Shown here piece after piece: positions 42,970-51,953 of a stretch of 64,000 nucleotides of DNA. This DNA comes from Pseudomonas sp. H3(2019). Lineage in GTDB: Bacteria > Pseudomonadota > Gammaproteobacteria > Pseudomonadales > Pseudomonadaceae. A program made the translations under genes and the position numbers. The notes beneath the pieces were generated by a model. That model was not told the origin of the DNA. It ran no database searches and saw nothing but the letters and a program-made list of their open reading frames with translations. The stretch is from the NCBI RefSeq assembly GCF_007713465.1, contig NZ_VMSG01000024.1, positions 1-64,000 on the forward strand, read 5' to 3'. The first letter of the stretch is position 1; the number at the start of each line of letters is the position of its first letter.

Positions 42970-43001
42970 CACCTGTGGGAGCCAGCCTCGCTCCCACAAT
43001 G
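42970..43001. repeat. REP-type inverted repeat (TGTGGGAGC/GCTCCCACA)
   Basis: Inverted repeat between the convergent YkgJ and PagL-like genes; same family as the pair at 24521. Confidence 0.8.
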
Positions 43002-43014
43002 AAGCAGCCAGTCA

Positions 43015-43533
43015 TTACAGCGGCATCGTGTAATGCAACGCGTAGCTTTCTATACCGTCATTGGTGACGTTGATATGGGCGTTGGAGTAATGCGTCGCGC
43101 GAATCCCGATTTCATGCCCGCCAGCAAACCGCAGGCCGAACCCCAATCGATCCTCAAACTGAAAAGCCTCGCCCAACCGGCGGTCGTCCACTTCGTCGTG
43201 AGCGAACACCGCAACGCCGATGCCGGCTTCCAGATAAGGTTTGACGGTTTGCCCGGCAAACTCGTAAACGAACACCGGAGAGAACGACAGGCTGTGATTG
43301 CTTACGGTCTTGTCACCATTCCAATAGGTGTACGCACCGCTCCAGTAGCCCGTCACGCGCCCGACATCAGTCTGCCACCAGCTTTTATCCCAATCCCATT
43401 GCAGGCCCAGGCGATAAGTCTGGGTCGAACCGGAGGTCTGGCCAACCGCAAACTCGACGCCAGCTGCTTGTGCGGTAAAACTGTGCCCCAACAACGCGAC
43501 CGCGATCGCGGCTAAACAGAACAGTCGCTTCAT
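43015..43533 (-). CDS. Acyloxyacyl hydrolase / lipid A 3-O-deacylase (PagL family)
   Basis: A 172-residue outer-membrane protein with signal peptide (ending FTAQA) and alternating beta-barrel strands. The PagL active site is visible as HYSNAHINVTNDGIE, giving the His-Ser-Glu triad, and the sequence ends YALHYTMPL. PagL removes the 3-O acyl chain of lipid A. The ATG at 43533 has AAGGATGTTTCTC upstream; the first Met at 43542 lies inside that spacing and is less likely. Confidence 0.88.
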   Translation of the reverse strand: MKRLFCLAAIAVALLGHSFTAQAAGVEFAVGQTSGSTQTYRLGLQWDWDKSWWQTDVGRVTGYWSGAYTYWNGDKTVSNHSLSFSPVFVYEFAGQTVKPYLEAGIGVAVFAHDEVDDRRLGEAFQFEDRLGFGLRFAGGHEIGIRATHYSNAHINVTNDGIESYALHYTMPL

Positions 43534-43647
43534 GAGAAACATCCTTTTCTGAACGATTATGTTTGTTTTTTTGGCTCAACAGACGGGCTATGAAAATCCA
43601 CGCTTCAACAGAAATTCATCCACTTGAAGCGTTCCCCAAAACGATTT

Positions 43648-44439
43648 CTACAGACTGAAGCTTTGCACAACCCCGGCGTTATGCCAGAGCAGCGGCAGGA
43701 TATTTCTCAGGTGCTCGGGGCTGGCACTGGTCCAGAACTGCGCGTCGCGAGGTGGCCCCACTGCGAGCAACTCACGCTCGGCCAGCAGGCGCTGGGTTTG
43801 CCGGGCAACAGCCGCGCCAGTATCGATCAGGCTGATGTCAGCGGGGAGCATCCGCTTGAGCAATGGCTTGAGGAAAGGATAGTGCGTGCAACCGAGAATA
43901 ATCGTGTCACACCCGGCTGCCAGCAGAGGTTCGAGATAACCGGCCAGTAACTGGCACAGCTCCTGGCTGTGCAGATCACCGGCTTCGATCAGCTCCACCA
44001 ACCCTGGGCACGGCTGAGTGATGACCCGTACATCGGTGGCAAAACGGTCGAGCAAGGCCGCGAACTTGGCGCTCTGCAACGTCCCGGTAGTGGCGAGCAC
44101 ACCGACCACGCCACTGCGAGTGGCCGCGGCGGCTGGCTTGACCGCAGGCTCCATGCCGATGATGGGCCAGTCCGGGTAGTCGCGACGCAAATCCGCGACA
44201 CCGGCCACGGTTGCCGTGTTGCAGGCCACGACCAAGGCCTTGGCACCTCGCCGGACAAAAAACTCCGCGACTACGCTGCAACGCTGGCGAATGAACTCGG
44301 GAGATTTCTCGCCATAGGGAATGTTCCCGCAATCGCCGACATACAACAGCGATTCATTGGGCAACAATTGCTGGATCTCAGCCAGCACCGACAACCCGCC
44401 GACCCCGGAATCGAACACGCCGATGGGCGCTTCACGCAT
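43648..44439 (-). CDS. murI: Glutamate racemase
   Basis: A 263-residue enzyme making D-glutamate for peptidoglycan. The two catalytic cysteines are in VVACNTATVAG and ILGCTHYPFLKPLL; IGVFDSGVGGLSV opens the protein. The start at 44439 overlaps the moeB stop by 8 bases, and the longer frame to 44511 lies inside moeB. It is the last gene of the hemA–prfA–prmC–moeB–murI run. Confidence 0.95.
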   Translation of the reverse strand: MREAPIGVFDSGVGGLSVLAEIQQLLPNESLLYVGDCGNIPYGEKSPEFIRQRCSVVAEFFVRRGAKALVVACNTATVAGVADLRRDYPDWPIIGMEPAVKPAAAATRSGVVGVLATTGTLQSAKFAALLDRFATDVRVITQPCPGLVELIEAGDLHSQELCQLLAGYLEPLLAAGCDTIILGCTHYPFLKPLLKRMLPADISLIDTGAAVARQTQRLLAERELLAVGPPRDAQFWTSASPEHLRNILPLLWHNAGVVQSFSL

Positions 44440-45187
44440 GCCTGCCCCCGCAAACACTGCAGCCTGGATCACGCTTGACCCGCAACTCACGGAACCGCGC
44501 CCCCAAGGCATCGATTAATAATAACCGCCCCACCAACGGCTCACCGAACCCGACCAACAGTTTCAACGCCTCAAGCGCTTGCAGGCTGCCCACCAACCCC
44601 ACCAGCGGACCGAGCACGCCGGCCTCGCTGCAGGTCAGTTCGGCTTCGCTGCCGTGCCCGTACAAGCAGTGGTAACACGGGCTCTCGGCGCGACGTGGGT
44701 CGAACACCGACAACTGCCCTTCCAGGCGAATCGCCGCGCCGCTGACCAAGGGTTTTCGCGCCGCTACACACGCCGCGTTCACCGCTTCGCGGGTGGAAAA
44801 ATTGTCGGAGCAGTCGAGTACCACATCGACCGCCGACACTGCAGCCGCCAACGAGTCTTCGTCCAGCGCGGTGCGATGCGCGATCAGTTGAATCTCGGGG
44901 TTGATCGCCGTCAGACGCCGGATAGCCGAGTCGACCTTGCTCAGCCCGACGCTGTCGGTGTCGTGAATGATCTGCCGTTGCAGGTTGGTCAGGTCGACCG
45001 TGTCGAAGTCCGCCAGATGCAACTCACCGACGCCGGCAGCCGCCAGGTACAGCGCGACCGGCGCACCAAGCCCGCCGAGGCCGACGATCAGGACGCGGCT
45101 TTGCTTGAGTCGCAATTGGCCGTCGATGTCGACGTGTTGCAACAGAATCTGCCGGCTATACCGCAACAGCTCCTGATCATTCAGCAC
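44432..45187 (-). CDS. moeB: Molybdopterin-synthase adenylyltransferase (MoeB/ThiF family)
   Basis: A 251-residue E1-like enzyme that adenylates the C-terminal glycine of a small sulfur carrier (MoaD or ThiS). The ATP loop VLIVGLGGLGAPVALYLAAAGVG is near residue 32, and the zinc cysteines are CYHC and CSVC. ThiF-type action cannot be excluded; gene order next to prmC/prfA is typical of moeB in pseudomonads. It overlaps both neighbours (prmC by 7 bases, murI by 8). Confidence 0.92.
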   Translation of the reverse strand: MLNDQELLRYSRQILLQHVDIDGQLRLKQSRVLIVGLGGLGAPVALYLAAAGVGELHLADFDTVDLTNLQRQIIHDTDSVGLSKVDSAIRRLTAINPEIQLIAHRTALDEDSLAAAVSAVDVVLDCSDNFSTREAVNAACVAARKPLVSGAAIRLEGQLSVFDPRRAESPCYHCLYGHGSEAELTCSEAGVLGPLVGLVGSLQALEALKLLVGFGEPLVGRLLLIDALGARFRELRVKRDPGCSVCGGRHA

Positions 45188-46011
45188 GGTAGACGCCCCA
45201 GACTGATACGTTCATGGTCACCGAGGTCCTTGCGGCTGTGGACCTCTTCAAAACCTTGGGTCAGCAGCAAATCGCGCACGGCATCGGCCTGATCATAACC
45301 GTGCTCGAGCATCAACCAGCCGCCCGCTTCCAGGTGGCCAGGCGCCTGGGCGATGATCAAACGCAAGTCATCGAGCCCGTCGGTGCCGGCCACCAACGCA
45401 CTGGCCGGCTCGAAACGCACGTCACCGGCCACCAGATGCGGGTCGGCGCAGGCGATATAAGGCGGATTACTGATGATCAGCGTGTAGCGATGATCTTTCA
45501 GCGCACTGAACCAGTGACTGCTCAGCACCGTGACGTTGTTCAAGTGCAGACGCTGGCGATTGCGCTCGGCCAGGGCCACGGCCTCGAGGATCCGGTCCAC
45601 TGCAGTGACTTGCCAGGCTGGACGCTCGCTGGCCAAAGCCAGGGCAATCGCGCCGCTTCCGGTGCCCAGATCGAGAACCTTGGCAGGTGTTGCGGGCGCC
45701 AGTTCCAGGGCAGTTTCGACCAGCAACTCGGTGTCCGGGCGCGGGATCAGCGTATGCGGCGCCACTTCCAGGTCCAGCTTCCAGAAACCCTGCTGGCCGA
45801 GAATATAGGCCACCGGCTCGCCGGAGCGACGACGTTGCAGGTACTCGGCAAAGATCAGCGCCGCTTCGCTGGGAACGATGCGCTCCGGCCAGGTGTGCAG
45901 AAAACTGCGGGACTTGCCCAGGGCCGCGGCCAGCAGCAATTCAGCATCCAGGCGCGCGGTCGGCGAGTCAGGCAGGTCGGCTGCACGTAACAAACTGGCA
46001 ATGATGGTCAT
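45181..46011 (-). CDS. prmC: Peptide chain release factor N5-glutamine methyltransferase
   Basis: A 276-residue methyltransferase that modifies the Gln of the GGQ motif in RF1 and RF2. It shows the SAM loop VLDLGTGSGAIALALA and the catalytic SNPPYIA. Its start follows the prfA stop directly, so enzyme and substrate genes are adjacent. Confidence 0.95.
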   Translation of the reverse strand: MTIIASLLRAADLPDSPTARLDAELLLAAALGKSRSFLHTWPERIVPSEAALIFAEYLQRRRSGEPVAYILGQQGFWKLDLEVAPHTLIPRPDTELLVETALELAPATPAKVLDLGTGSGAIALALASERPAWQVTAVDRILEAVALAERNRQRLHLNNVTVLSSHWFSALKDHRYTLIISNPPYIACADPHLVAGDVRFEPASALVAGTDGLDDLRLIIAQAPGHLEAGGWLMLEHGYDQADAVRDLLLTQGFEEVHSRKDLGDHERISLGRLPC

Positions 46012-47094
46012 TTATTCACCTATCGCTGCCAGTTGGTCTGCCTGGAATTCGGCCAATAACGGCTCGATCACGGCATCGACGCCACCCGCGAGGATTTCGT
46101 CGAGGGAATACAGCGTCAGGTTGACCCGATGGTCGGTGACCCGCCCCTGGGCGAAATTGTAGGTACGGATTCGCTCGGAGCGGTCGCCCGACCCCACCAG
46201 CAACTTGCGCTCGCTGGCGATGGCATTCGCCGCAGCACTGGTTTGCTGGTCATTCAATTTAGCCGATAGCCAGGACATCGCCCGCGCTCGGTTCTTGTGC
46301 TGGGAACGTTCTTCCTGGCACTCGACCACGATGCCCGACGGCAAGTGGGTAATCCGGATCGCCGAGTCGGTCTTGTTCACGTGCTGACCGCCTGCGCCGG
46401 AGGAGCGATAGGTATCGACGCGCAAATCTGCCGGGTTGATCTCGATCGCTTCCTGTTCGTCCGGCTCAGGCAATACCGCCACGGTACAGGCCGAGGTGTG
46501 GATACGTCCCTGGGATTCAGTGGCCGGAACCCGTTGCACGCGGTGCGCGCCGGATTCGAACTTCAGCTTGCCGTAGACATTGTCGCCTTCGACCCGCGCG
46601 ATAACTTCTTTAAAGCCGCCGTGTTCGCCGATGTTCTCCGACAGAATCTCGACCCGCCAGCCACGCCGTTCGGCGTAACGCGAATACATGCGGAACAGAT
46701 CGCCGGAGAAGATCGCCGCTTCGTCGCCGCCAGTACCGGCACGAATTTCCAGGAACACGTTGCGCCCGTCGTTCGGGTCCTTGGGCAGCAGCATGCGTTG
46801 CAGGCTGGCTTCAAGTTCGATCAGTTGCTCTTTGGCTTCGCGGACTTCTTCGACGGCCATTTCGCGCATGTCCGGATCGCTGTCCTTGAGCAGCGCCTGG
46901 GCACCTTCGAGATCGCCCTGAACCTTGAGCAACTGTTTATAGGTGGCGACAATCGGCTCAACTTCCGCGTATTCCTTTGAATAGGTACGGAATTTGTTCT
47001 GATCGGAAATGACTTCACCATCGCCAAGCAAGGCGGTCAGTTCCTCGAAACGGTCCTGGAGGATGTCCAGCTTATTGAGCAGTGACGCTTTCAT
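46012..47094 (-). CDS. prfA: Peptide chain release factor 1
   Basis: A 360-residue RF1 that reads UAA and UAG. The anticodon-like PAT tripeptide is in RVPATESQGRIHTS and the catalytic GGQ in SSGAGGQHVNKTDS. Length is standard. It starts within the end of hemA (4-base ATGA overlap) and is followed directly by prmC. Confidence 0.96.
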   Translation of the reverse strand: MKASLLNKLDILQDRFEELTALLGDGEVISDQNKFRTYSKEYAEVEPIVATYKQLLKVQGDLEGAQALLKDSDPDMREMAVEEVREAKEQLIELEASLQRMLLPKDPNDGRNVFLEIRAGTGGDEAAIFSGDLFRMYSRYAERRGWRVEILSENIGEHGGFKEVIARVEGDNVYGKLKFESGAHRVQRVPATESQGRIHTSACTVAVLPEPDEQEAIEINPADLRVDTYRSSGAGGQHVNKTDSAIRITHLPSGIVVECQEERSQHKNRARAMSWLSAKLNDQQTSAAANAIASERKLLVGSGDRSERIRTYNFAQGRVTDHRVNLTLYSLDEILAGGVDAVIEPLLAEFQADQLAAIGE

Positions 47095-48380
47095 TGCGGT
47101 TTTTTATCCGAAGAGCTATCCGAATTACCCTCACCGAGGGCAAAGAGTTCCTGGGCCATGGCCAGCGCATCGAGGCGGCCTTCGGCAGTAAGCTTTTTCA
47201 ACTGTACGCTGGGAGCATGCAACAGTTTGTTGGTCAGGCCGCGGGCCAGTTGCACCAGCACGTCTTCAGCACTGCTGCCGTTGGCAAGCAGGCGCTGGGC
47301 TTTTTGCAATTCTTCATCACGCAGACGTTCGCTCTGTTGACGATAGGCCTTGAGCACATCCACCGCTGCCAGTTCACGCAGGCGAACCATGAAGTCGTCG
47401 GCACCGATGGAAACCATTTCTTCCGCCGCCTGGGCAGCACCCTGACGGCTCTTGAGGTTTTCGGCGACCACTTCGTGGAGATCGTCGACGCTATAGAGGT
47501 AAACGTCGTCCAACTCGCCGACTTCCGGTTCGATATCCCGTGGTACAGCGATATCAACCATGAAGATCGGTTTATGCTTGCGCAATTTCAAGGCACTTTC
47601 TACCGCGCCTTTGCCAAGAATCGGCAACTGGCTGGCGGTCGAGCTGATGACGATATCACTGCGCACCAGTTCTGCCGGGATGTCCGAGAGCAGCACCGCA
47701 TGGGCGCCAAACTGCTCAGCCAGGATGCTGGCGCGCTCCAGGGTCCGGTTGGCGACCACGATCCGCTTCACGCCCAGCTCATGCAAATGGCGGGCGACCA
47801 GGGTAATGGTCTCGCCAGCGCCGATCAGCAATGCCTGGCTGCGCTGCAAATCGCTGAAAATCTGTTTCGCCAGGCTGACTGCGGCAAACGCCACGGACAC
47901 CGGGTTTTCACCGATGGCGGTGTCGGTGCGCACCTGCTTCGCCGCATTGAACGTGGCCTGGAACAAACGCCCAAGCAGCGGACCAATGGTGCCGGCCTCG
48001 CGGGCCACGGCGTAGGCCGATTTCATCTGGCCGAGAATCTGCGGTTCGCCCAACACCAGCGAATCGAGCCCGGAGGCGACACGCATCATGTGACGAACTG
48101 CCGCATCATCTTCGTGCACATAAGCGCTGGCACGCAGCTCATCGAGGCTCAAATGGTGATAATCGGCCAACCAGCGCAACACGGTATCGGCAGAAAGCTG
48201 ATCCTGCTCTATATAGAGTTCACTGCGATTGCAGGTGGAGAGGATCGCAGCTTCGCGGCTGTCGGTGAGTCGGCAGAGCTGCTGCAAGGCCTCAACCAGC
48301 TGCTCTGGAGTAAAAGCCACGCGCTCGCGGACGTCTACGGAAGCAGTCTTGTGGTTAATACCGAGTGCAAGGAAGGCCAT
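47091..48380 (-). CDS. hemA: Glutamyl-tRNA reductase
   Basis: A 429-residue NADPH enzyme that reduces glutamyl-tRNA to glutamate-1-semialdehyde, the first step of tetrapyrrole synthesis. It begins FLALGINHKTASVDVRERVA. The catalytic cysteine is in LSTCNRSELY (about C50), and the NADPH site is in ALLIGAGETITLVARHL. The gene heads the hemA–prfA–prmC–moeB–murI operon and is divergent from the TPR lipoprotein gene across 216 bases. Confidence 0.96.
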   Translation of the reverse strand: MAFLALGINHKTASVDVRERVAFTPEQLVEALQQLCRLTDSREAAILSTCNRSELYIEQDQLSADTVLRWLADYHHLSLDELRASAYVHEDDAAVRHMMRVASGLDSLVLGEPQILGQMKSAYAVAREAGTIGPLLGRLFQATFNAAKQVRTDTAIGENPVSVAFAAVSLAKQIFSDLQRSQALLIGAGETITLVARHLHELGVKRIVVANRTLERASILAEQFGAHAVLLSDIPAELVRSDIVISSTASQLPILGKGAVESALKLRKHKPIFMVDIAVPRDIEPEVGELDDVYLYSVDDLHEVVAENLKSRQGAAQAAEEMVSIGADDFMVRLRELAAVDVLKAYRQQSERLRDEELQKAQRLLANGSSAEDVLVQLARGLTNKLLHAPSVQLKKLTAEGRLDALAMAQELFALGEGNSDSSSDKKPQ

Positions 48381-48596
48381 TCAAGATCGCTGATGATGTC
48401 GAGAAGCCGACAATTGTCCTACTTCGCCTGACTCAGAACAACCATTGCCGACTATTGTCCTGATACCTTGCCTCTATACAGGGGCTCGAGCACCTGAACA
48501 GGGATTGAGTTCAACGGCAAATTGACAGGCCGGTTATGTTTGGTCGAAGGCTTGTGTCATGATGATCCGACCGCAGGTTAGTCGTCCTCTTCCCAT

Positions 48597-50321
48597 ATGA
48601 ATAGATCTTCCGCGTTGCTCCTCGCTTTTGTCTTCCTCAGCGGCTGCCAGGCCTTGGCACCCGTTTCGCCGAGCGGTACCCCGCCGGTCGAAGGCAGCAC
48701 GAAGGCCCCTGAAAAGCCCAAGGTTTACAGCTCGTTCAGCGAAGACACGATCTTCAGCCTGCTGAGCGCGGAACTGGCTGGCCAGCGCAATCGTTTCGAC
48801 ATTGCCCTGGACAACTACGTTACCCAGGCCGTCAACACCCAGGACCCGGGCATCTCCGAGCGAGCCTTTCGCATCGCCGAATACCTGGGCGCCGATCAGG
48901 CAGCGCTTGATAGCTCGCTGATCTGGGCAAAAAACGCGCCGAACGACCTCGAAGCACAGCGCGCCGCCGCCGTGCAACTGGCCCGGGCCGGGCGTTATGA
49001 CGACTCCATGGCTTATATGGAGAAGGTTCTGCTGGGCAAGGGCGATACTCACTTCGACTTCCTCGCTCTGTCCGCGGCCGATACCGATCAGGACACCCGC
49101 AACGGCCTGATGAAAAGTTTTGACCGTTTGCTGCTGCGCCATCCGAAAAATAGCCAACTAATTTTCGGCAAGGCCCTGTTGCTGCAACAGGACGGTGACA
49201 CCAAGGGTGCACTGGCGCTGCTTGAGAAAAACCCTCCGCAAGACGGTGAAATCGCCCCGATTCTGTTGCGCGCTCGCCTGCTGCAAAGCCTTAACCGTGG
49301 CAAAGAAGCGCTGCCGCTGCTGGAAAAAAGCATCCGCAAATACCCGGACGACAAACGCTTGCGCCTGACGTATGCCCGGATGCTGGTCGAACAGGACCGC
49401 ATGGACGACGCCAAAGAGCAGTTCTCAAGCCTGGTCCAGCAGTATCCGGAAGACGACGAGTTGCGCTATTCCCTGGCACTGGTTTGCCTGGAAGCCAAGG
49501 CCTGGAAGGAGGCCAAGGGTTACCTGGAAGACCTGATCGCCCGGGAAAGCCATGTCGACTCGGCCCACCTGAACCTGGGTCGCATCGCCGAAGAACGCAA
49601 CGACCCGCAAGGCGCCCTGATCGAGTACGCACTGGTCGGCCCGGGCAACGACTATTTGCCGGCGCAACTGCGTCAGTCCGACATCCTGATAAACAACGGA
49701 CGCACCGCCGAAGCCCAAAGCCGTTTGGCCAGGGCACGCGACGAACAACCGGATTACGCGATCCAGCTGTATCTGATCGAAGCCGAAACCCTGTCTGCCA
49801 ACAAGCAGGATGATCGCGCCTGGGCCGTTCTCGATAAAGGCTTGAAGCAGTATCCGGACGATCTGAACCTGCTCTACACCCGGGCCATGCTCGCGGAAAA
49901 ACGCAATGACCTGGCGCAGATGGAAAAAGACCTGCGACTGATCATCAAGCGTGATCCGGACAACGCCATGGCGCTGAATGCCCTTGGTTACACCCTGTCC
50001 GACCGCACCACGCGTTATGACGAAGCCAAGACCTTGATCGAGCACGCGCACCAGCTGAACCCGGAAGACCCGGCCGTTCTCGACAGCCTCGGCTGGGTGA
50101 ATTACCGCCTGGGCAACCTCGATGTAGCCGAACGCTACTTGCGCCAGGCCCTGGAGCGCTTCCCAGATCAGGAAGTCGCGGCGCACCTGGGTGAAGTCCT
50201 GTGGGCAAACGGCAAGCAACGCGAAGCCAAACAAATCTGGGGCAAATTCCTCAAGGAACAACCCGACAGCCCTACCCTGCGCAGCACCATCAAGCGCCTG
50301 ACCGGTTCCGAGACTCTTTAA
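48597..50321 (+). CDS. TPR-repeat outer-membrane lipoprotein
   Basis: A 574-residue protein with lipobox FLSGC (C16 region) and a body of tetratricopeptide repeats throughout (for example LNALGYTLSDRTTRYDEAK and DSLGWVNYRLGNLDVAERYL). It matches the conserved pseudomonad protein encoded before lolB. It probably acts as a protein-interaction scaffold at the outer membrane. It is the first gene of the operon with lolB and ispE; lolB begins 4 bases after its stop. Confidence 0.88.
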   Translation: MNRSSALLLAFVFLSGCQALAPVSPSGTPPVEGSTKAPEKPKVYSSFSEDTIFSLLSAELAGQRNRFDIALDNYVTQAVNTQDPGISERAFRIAEYLGADQAALDSSLIWAKNAPNDLEAQRAAAVQLARAGRYDDSMAYMEKVLLGKGDTHFDFLALSAADTDQDTRNGLMKSFDRLLLRHPKNSQLIFGKALLLQQDGDTKGALALLEKNPPQDGEIAPILLRARLLQSLNRGKEALPLLEKSIRKYPDDKRLRLTYARMLVEQDRMDDAKEQFSSLVQQYPEDDELRYSLALVCLEAKAWKEAKGYLEDLIARESHVDSAHLNLGRIAEERNDPQGALIEYALVGPGNDYLPAQLRQSDILINNGRTAEAQSRLARARDEQPDYAIQLYLIEAETLSANKQDDRAWAVLDKGLKQYPDDLNLLYTRAMLAEKRNDLAQMEKDLRLIIKRDPDNAMALNALGYTLSDRTTRYDEAKTLIEHAHQLNPEDPAVLDSLGWVNYRLGNLDVAERYLRQALERFPDQEVAAHLGEVLWANGKQREAKQIWGKFLKEQPDSPTLRSTIKRLTGSETL

Positions 50322-50325
50322 AATC

Positions 50326-50943
50326 ATGCTTTTGCGCCACATCATCGTTTTCAGCTTCATCGCCCTGCTCGCCGGTTGCGCGGGCTTTGGCGCCCGTGAG
50401 TCCGTCGAGGGCCACGGCAATCCCGCGCAATGGCGCGAGCACAAACAGCAATTGACCAGCCTCGACGGCTGGCAAATCAACGGCAAGGTCGGTATCCGGG
50501 CCCCGAAAGATTCGGGCAGCGGCACTGTGTTCTGGCTGCAACGACAGGACTACTACGATATTCGCCTGTCCGGCCCGCTGGGTCGCGGCGCAGCACGCTT
50601 GACCGGTCGTCCCGGCCAGGTGTCGCTGGAAGTGGCCAACCAGGGTCGCTTTGAGGCACCAACGCCCGAAGCCCTGCTCGAAGAACAGCTGGGCTGGAAG
50701 CTGCCGGTCTCGCATTTGGTCTGGTGGGTTCGCGGATTGCCCGCGCCTGACAGCAAAAGCCGCCTGAACCTGGATGCCGACAGTCGCCTGGCCACGCTCG
50801 AGCAGGATGGCTGGCAAGTCGAGTACCTCAGCTACATCCAGCAAAACGGTTATTGGCTGCCCGAGCGGATCAAACTGCACGGCACCGACCTTGATGTCAC
50901 GCTGGTGATCAAGGACTGGCAACCTCGCAAACTGGGGCAATGA
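50326..50943 (+). CDS. lolB: Outer-membrane lipoprotein receptor LolB
   Basis: A 205-residue lipoprotein that receives lipoproteins from LolA and inserts them into the outer membrane. The signal peptide ends in LLAGCAG. The mature part shows WQINGKVGIRAP, the short hydrophobic loop GSGTVFWLQ and PVSHLVWWVRGLPAP, all typical. It is placed between the TPR lipoprotein and ispE with almost no gaps. Confidence 0.95.
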   Translation: MLLRHIIVFSFIALLAGCAGFGARESVEGHGNPAQWREHKQQLTSLDGWQINGKVGIRAPKDSGSGTVFWLQRQDYYDIRLSGPLGRGAARLTGRPGQVSLEVANQGRFEAPTPEALLEEQLGWKLPVSHLVWWVRGLPAPDSKSRLNLDADSRLATLEQDGWQVEYLSYIQQNGYWLPERIKLHGTDLDVTLVIKDWQPRKLGQ

Positions 50944-50944
50944 C

Positions 50945-51796
50945 ATGCCAGCCACTCGCCTGACCCTGCCCTCGCCGGCAAAACTGAATTTGATGCTGCA
51001 CATCCTCGGTCGCCGTGAAGACGGCTACCACGAGTTGCAGACGCTGTTTCAATTTCTCGATTACGGCGACGAAATCACCTTCGCCGTACGCAATGACGGT
51101 GTCATTCACCTGCACACCGAGTTCGAAGGCGTCCCTCACGACAGCAATCTGATCGTCAAAGCCGCCAAAAAACTTCAGGAGCAATCCGGTTGTTCGCTGG
51201 GCATTGATATCTGGATCGAAAAAATCCTGCCCATGGGCGGTGGAATCGGTGGTGGCAGTTCGAATGCGGCCACCACGTTGCTGGGCCTCAATCACCTCTG
51301 GCAGCTGGGCTGGAATGAGGATCAACTGGCCACGCTGGGCCTGACGCTCGGCGCCGACGTCCCGGTTTTCGTGCGTGGGCACGCGGCTTTCGCCGAAGGA
51401 GTGGGAGAAAAGCTCACCCCTGTAGACCCGGAAGAACCGTGGTATCTCGTACTGGTGCCGCAAGTATCTGTAAGTACAGCAGAAATTTTTTCAGATCCGC
51501 TGTTGACACGTAACTCTTCTCCCATTAAAGTGCGCCCCGTTCCCAAGGGAAACAGTCGAAATGACTGCTTACCGGTGGTAACAAGGCGTTATCCAGAAGT
51601 ATGTAACGCTTTGAATTTGTTAGGTAAATTTACCGAAGCAAAACTCACCGGAACTGGAAGTTGTGTGTTTGGGGGCTTCCCAAGCAAAGCTGAAGCTGAT
51701 AAAGTCTCGGCCCTTCTTACAGAGACCCTTACAGGATTTGTAGCAAAAGGAAGCAACGTTTCGATGTTGCATCGCAAGCTGCAAAGTCTGCTCTAA
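50945..51796 (+). CDS. ispE: 4-diphosphocytidyl-2-C-methyl-D-erythritol kinase
   Basis: A 283-residue GHMP kinase of the MEP isoprenoid pathway. It begins LPSPAKLNLMLHILGRREDG and carries the ATP loop LPMGGGIGGGSSNAATTLLG. The last third (from about 51465) has clearly lower GC and many rare codons compared with the first part and with all neighbours, though the frame is intact. That segment may contain promoter elements for the tRNA-Gln–prs transcript, for example TTGACA at 51503–51508. Confidence 0.95.
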   Translation: MPATRLTLPSPAKLNLMLHILGRREDGYHELQTLFQFLDYGDEITFAVRNDGVIHLHTEFEGVPHDSNLIVKAAKKLQEQSGCSLGIDIWIEKILPMGGGIGGGSSNAATTLLGLNHLWQLGWNEDQLATLGLTLGADVPVFVRGHAAFAEGVGEKLTPVDPEEPWYLVLVPQVSVSTAEIFSDPLLTRNSSPIKVRPVPKGNSRNDCLPVVTRRYPEVCNALNLLGKFTEAKLTGTGSCVFGGFPSKAEADKVSALLTETLTGFVAKGSNVSMLHRKLQSLL

Positions 51797-51832
51797 AAGA
51801 ACCGGGTACTGGGTACTCGTTGCAACAGATAC

Positions 51833-51907
51833 AGGGGCGTCGCCAAGCGGTAAGGCAGCAGGTTTTGATCCTGCCATGCGTTGGTTCGAATCCAGCCGCC
51901 CCTGCCA
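51833..51907 (+). tRNA. tRNA-Gln (anticodon TTG)
   Basis: A full cloverleaf: acceptor AGGGGCG/CGCCCCT, anticodon stem GCAGG/CCTGC with loop TTTTGAT giving anticodon TTG, T-arm GGTTCGAATCC, and an encoded CCA. It lies between ispE and prs, the usual pseudomonad location. Confidence 0.96.
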
Positions 51908-51953
51908 TTTTCCTATACTCATCCAGGTTACCCTCAGCCTTCAGGTACTGCGC

